Shown here: in pieces, positions 59,419 to 64,000 of the stretch | How the letters are laid out: each line of letters opens with the position of its first letter | Position numbering within the stretch: the stretch's first letter is position 1 | Assembly (NCBI GenBank): GCA_019054805.1 | Contig: JAHQIY010000002.1 | Span: forward strand, 5,332,001 to 5,396,000 | Length of the DNA: 64,000 nucleotides | Direction of reading: 5' to 3' | DNA from: Brachionus manjavacas | Lineage: Eukaryota; Rotifera; Eurotatoria; Ploima; Brachionidae | The notes under the pieces: generated by a model | Seen by the model: the letters and a program-made list of their open reading frames with translations, nothing else | Databases searched by the model: none | Told to the model about the DNA's origin: nothing | Translations under genes and position numbers: made by a program

Positions 59419-62400
59419 ATGGCTGCTGATAGAAGAAGATTACAGGTTGAAATTGACCGCACCCTCAAAAAGGTCAACGAGGGCGTCGAGGCGTTCGCCG
59501 ACGTTTGGCATAAAGTAATTTAGAAAATAAAAAAATGTCTGAGATAATTAGGCAAATTTTTGTCAAGTTGTCAGTTGTGAGTCGGACCGAAACGCCCAAC
59601 GCCACTAGCATGAACCAAAAAGAAAAATACGAACAAGAGCTTAAAAAAGAAATAAAAAAATTACAGAGGCTTCGGGAACAGATCAAAACATGGCAAAGCT
59701 CGAGTGACATTAAAGACAAAAAACCTCTCACCGAGGCTCGAAAACAAATAGAAGCCGTATGCTAGAAAAATATTTTTTTTCTCTTTTCTTAACCATTTAT
59801 TATTTAAGCAAATGGAACGATTTAAAGTAATCGAACGCGAAACCAAGCAAAAACCGTATTCTAAAGACGCTCTGGGAAATTCGTACAAATACGATTATAT
59901 GGATCGTGAAAAAGAGGAAATAAATCAATGGATTCAAACGTCTAATTCCAGATTGAGTTCACAAATTGAAGATTTGGAAACAAAATTGGAAGATCTAAAT
60001 TCAAATAAGAAAAAACGGATGGACAAAGATGTAAATAATTTTTTTTTAATAAATTTTGTGAGTGCACAACTAAAGGATTTTTTGTTTTTTTTTTTAAGAA
60101 AATAGAGTCAACCAAGCATAGAATAGATGTAAACAAAAAGTATATAGATAAATTAGAAAAAATATCCGAAATGTTGAAAAAAAATTCTATCAATGTCAAA
60201 AAAGTAAGCTGGTTTATTTTAATATTTAAAAAAAAAAATTTTTATTAATTGATTTTTGATCTAGGTTCAAGATATTAAAGATGATGTCGAATATTATGTA
60301 GATAATAATGATGATTTGAATTTGCCAGAAAATTTAGATGGTCTTGACATTTTTGACGACTTGGATCTTGACAAATACGATTCAAACGGATCAAGTAAAA
60401 TTCTAGTTATTTTTTCCCAATTGTAGCCACTTCATTTTTCTGCACGTTCTCTTTTAAACTTGGTTTAAATTAACTTGACTTTTTTATTTTTTCAAACATT
60501 TGTTCACTCGCTAAATTTTTATTTCACACAAAAAATCATTTCTTAATAACTAGCTTTGAAAGTTTTTTTCTCGTTTTTGTGCTAGTCTCGAAATAGTACT
60601 CTACCAATTCTAGTCTAAAAATATTGCAAGTTTTTTTTAAATTCGAATTGACCTGAAAAAATCCAAAAAAAATAGCGAAGACCTTTTCGACAAATGGATA
60701 ATAGCTAGTCAAAAAAGTTAAAAGTGCTTTTAATAAAATTTTTACTTTTTTTTAAATTAGATAAAATCCTTTCAGCATTGTGCTACAAAAATTAAAATTT
60801 ACCTCAGTTTCTTGTGTTTACACCACTTTACTTTAGCATTTTGAAATTCAGTTAAAATTGAACAAAAATTTATTCTTTTTTTACAAATCAAAGATAAAAA
60901 AAATTCTCAAGAAAAGTTTCAAAATTATACACTACTCTTTTTGACCTAAACTAATTTTTGTTATGGCCCAAAACATCTACCAGATTTGATTACTGATTTT
61001 ATTAATTTAAAAAGGATTTAAGTTTTGATTTTCGTTAAAAAAATATTTAACCCTATTTGCAGTTTTTTTTTAAATTATTTACCTTTAATTTTAACTTTCC
61101 TAAAAGGAAATATGTTTGTTCAATTTTTTAGTGCAAACTTGGTACAGAATTTCACAATATCTATACTGTTTATAGATTATTTGCTTTTCCCAAATTTAAA
61201 TTGACTGTTCTTCTTTCCATTGAATGAACTCCGACCCCAAGCGAGCCTTCAATACTCGGGCTCTCGTTTAAAACTAATTTAGAAATAGCAAAGGTGTTGT
61301 GAAATTTCATACAAAACTTAGAAAAAATTAAATTATTTTCATTAAATTTGAAAATATTGAGCTTTTTAAGATTTGATGAAACAGCATGAAACAAAATATT
61401 TTCGCTGAATTAGAGAAATAAAGATAAATTTTAATCAATACAGGAGATATGAACGATCGAATAAAATATCAAAATTCTGAGATGTCTTTTTTGATGTCTC
61501 TATGATCTTTTCTAATTACAATATTTTTTGCAAAATTTGTTTTTAATTTAAATGTTTAATTTCTGTCACCAATTTTTTAATTGAATTCGGTGGTTTTAAT
61601 TGCAATAAAATACTACTCAGATGTTTATTTAAAAAGTAATTCTAAATTACAAATAGCAAAAAATTCATATTTTTATTAAGAATTTAAATTTTTTGAAAAT
61701 TCACTGAATAAAAAAAGAAGAGCAAAAAATTTTTTTAAACAAGGTGAAAAAAAGCAAACACGTCTTAATAAAACATTTCAAAATATTGATTGTCAATCGA
61801 AAAAAAAATAAAATTGGACAATTTTTACGCTCCTGCTACGATAACTGTATTTTACAAAATTTACTAAAAATCTGGTAAATTTAAAATTAAAATCTGCCAA
61901 AATATTGCTGAGAATTGTTTAGCTTTTTAAATTGCTCTTTAAAAAATTTATTATTTTAGAAATTAAAAAAAATTTTTTTTCTAACAAATTTGACTTTTTC
62001 TTAGGTGCTTTTTCCAGATTTTACGTAAATTTTGTAAAATACACTTACGGAGCACCACCGTATTAATTAAATTATTAACTAAACTAGCTTAATTGACATT
62101 TTTACAATATTTATTTAGTATGAATTCAAACATTTGTCTTTAATTTCTTTAAAAACTGTTTATCTCATTTATTTATTTTTGTTTGTTTTTTTAACATCGC
62201 CTAAAAGGCGTTCATTGAAATAAATAGTAATAATAATTAGTAAAATTAAAAAAAAGACTAGATTTTTTTTTTTTAATGCGGATAATTTTTAAACATTTTT
62301 TTTCTGATAAAGGTGAACAAGAAAACGACAATGATCAAAATTCCAATGAAGAAGAAGATGATGAAAATGAAGATGACGATGATCATCAGGCAGACAACCC

Positions 62401-63753
62401 GCGCAATAACCAAAACTCTAACCATCAAAGTAGTCACAATAAGGACACTCATGGCAACCACCAAGAGGAAGACGCTTCTAGATTGTCCCAATCACCCTCT
62501 TCGTCAAATATCTCCAAGGCCAATTCACCTTCAGTTGGCCTCAACAATTCAATGACAAACATGAACTACGTGCCGTCATCGTCGTCCTCTTCTTCGTCTT
62601 CGTCGTCGTCGTCAAATAACCAGCCGAATGACGAGCGACGCCGCCACAAATCAGATAACACTGAGCGAAACGAGGCAGACTTGCGCAACCAGCGCCAGAG
62701 CAAACGAGCGCCAAACCAGAGCCAACGCAACCGAACCAACTCAGGCACCAATTCAAAAAGCTCCTCTGCCAACACAAATCCTTCTGCCAATGTACATAAT
62801 GAACCCGCAAGTCAACCAACTACGACGACTACACCGCCGCCATCCCAATCACCGTTCGCCGCAGTCGTTGCCGGCACCAAGCCCAAGACATATTCGAGTC
62901 ACGTCAAGCCAAACGACGAACAAGATCAGGCGGAAGCGGAGAAAAAAGACCAGGAGAACATTAACCCCAACATCAACCAGATAGGCGACAACCCAGCGTT
63001 CAACAATGTGCCAAGTATGCCCACAGACAACATGCTGATTAATGCGTCAAGCCAAGATCAGCGTAAGCATTTGAGCGACGCATTTGCTGCTCTATTGTCC
63101 CAACAGCAAACAAATCAAAAACAAGACATCAATCTACTGCTGCAACAGTCGCAGCAATTGCAGCAAAACATGTCGCCAAATCAGCAAGCGAACCAAGAGA
63201 CATTTATTCAGCCAATATTGGGAGTGGCGCCGCTTGGCAAAACACTGTTGACCAAAGAACAAAATCAACATTTGGCTATTTTGGATGGCGCGTTCAAAAA
63301 GTTGCCTCAACCGTCCGATACCGAACGATCGAGGAACTATTTGCCGCGCATTCCTGTCAACACACCGTCGCATTATCCCCAAGTGCCGCCGGTGGGCCAC
63401 GACTCGCTCGATTTTCTCTGTAAATTAAACTGTGACACACTCTTTTTTATGTTCTACTACATGGAGGGCACCAAAGCGCAATTCTTGGCCGCTCAAGCAC
63501 TCAAAAAGCTTTCGTGGCGATTTCACACTAGATACATGATGTGGTTTCAGCGCTATGAAGAACCCAAAGTAATAACTGATGAATACGAGATGGTAATTGT
63601 GCTAATTAACAAAAAAAAACCTAAAATTTAATTTCTATTTTCTAGGGTACATATGTATATTTTGACTACTCGAAATGGGCTCAGAACCGAAAAGACGGCT
63701 TCACGTTTGAGTACAAATATCTTGAAGATAAAGACCTCTCAAGTTATCATTAA
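59419..63753 (+). CDS. CNOT3: CCR4-NOT complex subunit 3 (CNOT3 / NOT3-5)
   Basis: Seven exons, 59419-59514, 59568-59756, 59809-60030, 60099-60203, 60265-60394, 62313-63592 and 63646-63753, give 709 residues. CNOT3 is a scaffold subunit of the CCR4-NOT deadenylase, which shortens mRNA poly(A) tails. The N-terminal Not3 coiled coil reads '[20 protein letters not shown]', '[20 protein letters not shown]' and '[18 protein letters not shown]', followed by the acidic '[15 protein letters not shown]'. Exon 6 begins with an acidic/Asn/Ser/Gln-rich linker including an 11-Ser run, then the NOT-box region: '[19 protein letters not shown]', '[20 protein letters not shown]' and '[18 protein letters not shown]'. 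Exon 7 completes it: '[19 protein letters not shown]'. An in-frame ATG at 59401 would add six residues; 59419 fits orthologues better. AATAAA at 63834 is a likely polyadenylation signal. Intron 5 is 1.9 kb and holds a MITE. Confidence 0.94.
60395..62312 (+). other. CNOT3 intron 5 (1.9 kb)
   Basis: Donor A|GTAAAA at 60395 and acceptor GATAAAG at 62312, phase 1 (A + GT gives Ser). It separates the N-terminal coiled-coil exons from the exon with the linker and NOT box. It contains a TA-flanked MITE at 61828-62060. No other gene is visible. Confidence 0.8.
61828..62060. mobile_element. Tc1/mariner-type MITE, 233 bp
   Basis: The outer parts are long inverted repeats. The left (about 61828-61875) and right (about 62009-62060) arms share a TGTATTTTACAAAATTTAC core followed by AAAATCTGG, with a few mismatches and a short indel near the tips. 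Both tips are preceded by TA (61826-61827 and 62061-62062), the expected target duplication. The interior is non-coding A+T-rich DNA. It is unrelated in sequence to the mariner element at 7.1 kb. Confidence 0.75.
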
Positions 63754-63833
63754 TTAATCGTGTCGAATAGTTCTTATTGTTTATCCTCTAGATCTTTGTG
63801 TCTCTCACGGAAGTTTTTCGACTCATTTATACC

Positions 63834-63839
63834 AATAAA
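63834..63839 (+). terminator. Polyadenylation signal of CNOT3
   Basis: AATAAA lies 80 bases after the CNOT3 stop codon, within ACCAATAAATTTT. It is the first canonical hexamer downstream of the gene. Confidence 0.5.
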
Positions 63840-64000
63840 TTTTTTAATATTTTTTTTTACTATTATTTATTCAAAGACTTAACTTGAACAACTTAAAATT
63901 ATTTCTATAATTCGTTTAAATAAAAGAAAATAATGCATAAATGAGTCTTAAAGTTAATTGCGGTCAGGTGTTCGTCAGGAACCCTCAGAGATTTAGTAAG

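Noticed and set aside
62541..62819. Antisense frames across the CNOT3 linker
   Set aside because: The Ser/Asn/Gln-rich linker has higher G+C, so open frames arise on both strands by composition; only the plus frame connects to the NOT box.

Overview
The window is eukaryotic nuclear DNA from a small-genome invertebrate animal. It is visibly very A+T-rich. Coding regions are broken by many tiny introns, mostly 45-68 nt, with GTAA-type donors and T-rich TTTAG or AAG acceptors. The proteins are clearly metazoan: MOB1, HERC4, DDX10, DDX47, CNOT3, MRPL33 and an adhesion GPCR. A monogonont rotifer such as Brachionus would fit the base composition and intron size, but this is an inference from style and not from a species marker. 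I rebuilt the exon structures by hand from reading-frame phase and from remembered conservation of the families.

Layout. 1-2.9 kb: no gene seen. 2.9-6.4 kb (minus): a GT14 beta-1,6-N-acetylglucosaminyltransferase-like enzyme and a secreted protein with three tandem beta-sandwich-like repeats. 7.1-7.9 kb: a dead, internally deleted Tc1/mariner element with both inverted repeats. 9.5-17.1 kb (plus): one giant gene that joins a PDZ domain, a sacsin/NO VEIN-type HSP90-like ATPase domain and a C-terminal DUF3883/NOV_C domain with a PD-(D/E)XK-like signature. 18.8-19.6 kb (plus): MOB1. 21.3-23.1 kb (minus): MRPL33 and DDX47. 23.4-23.7 kb: a MOB1 pseudogene fragment split by a truncated LINE with a target-site duplication. 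24.9-33.1 kb (minus): a complete HERC4 gene whose introns hold a LINE and a hAT-like MITE. 37.0-42.7 kb (minus): DDX10, with a CR1-like LINE in its large intron. 42.9-46.7 kb (minus): a 603-residue conserved-looking protein with a TBC-like region and a coiled coil. 47.5-49.1 kb: two divergently transcribed cysteine-rich secreted paralogues. 49.3-52.6 kb (plus): an adhesion GPCR. 53.8-56.6 kb: two LINE remnants. 59.4-63.8 kb (plus): CNOT3, with a MITE in its large intron.

Functionally these are mostly unlinked housekeeping genes: ribosome biogenesis (DDX47, DDX10), mitochondrial translation (MRPL33), mRNA deadenylation (CNOT3), ubiquitin ligation (HERC4) and Hippo/NDR kinase activation (MOB1). 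A small cluster of secreted and cell-surface genes sits at 47.5-52.6 kb. Mobile-element remains lie between genes or in the few long introns. The standout object is the PDZ + HATPase + DUF3883 protein. Further curiosities are several perfect 18-24 bp hairpins and a one-base homopolymer frameshift inside otherwise intact HERC4.
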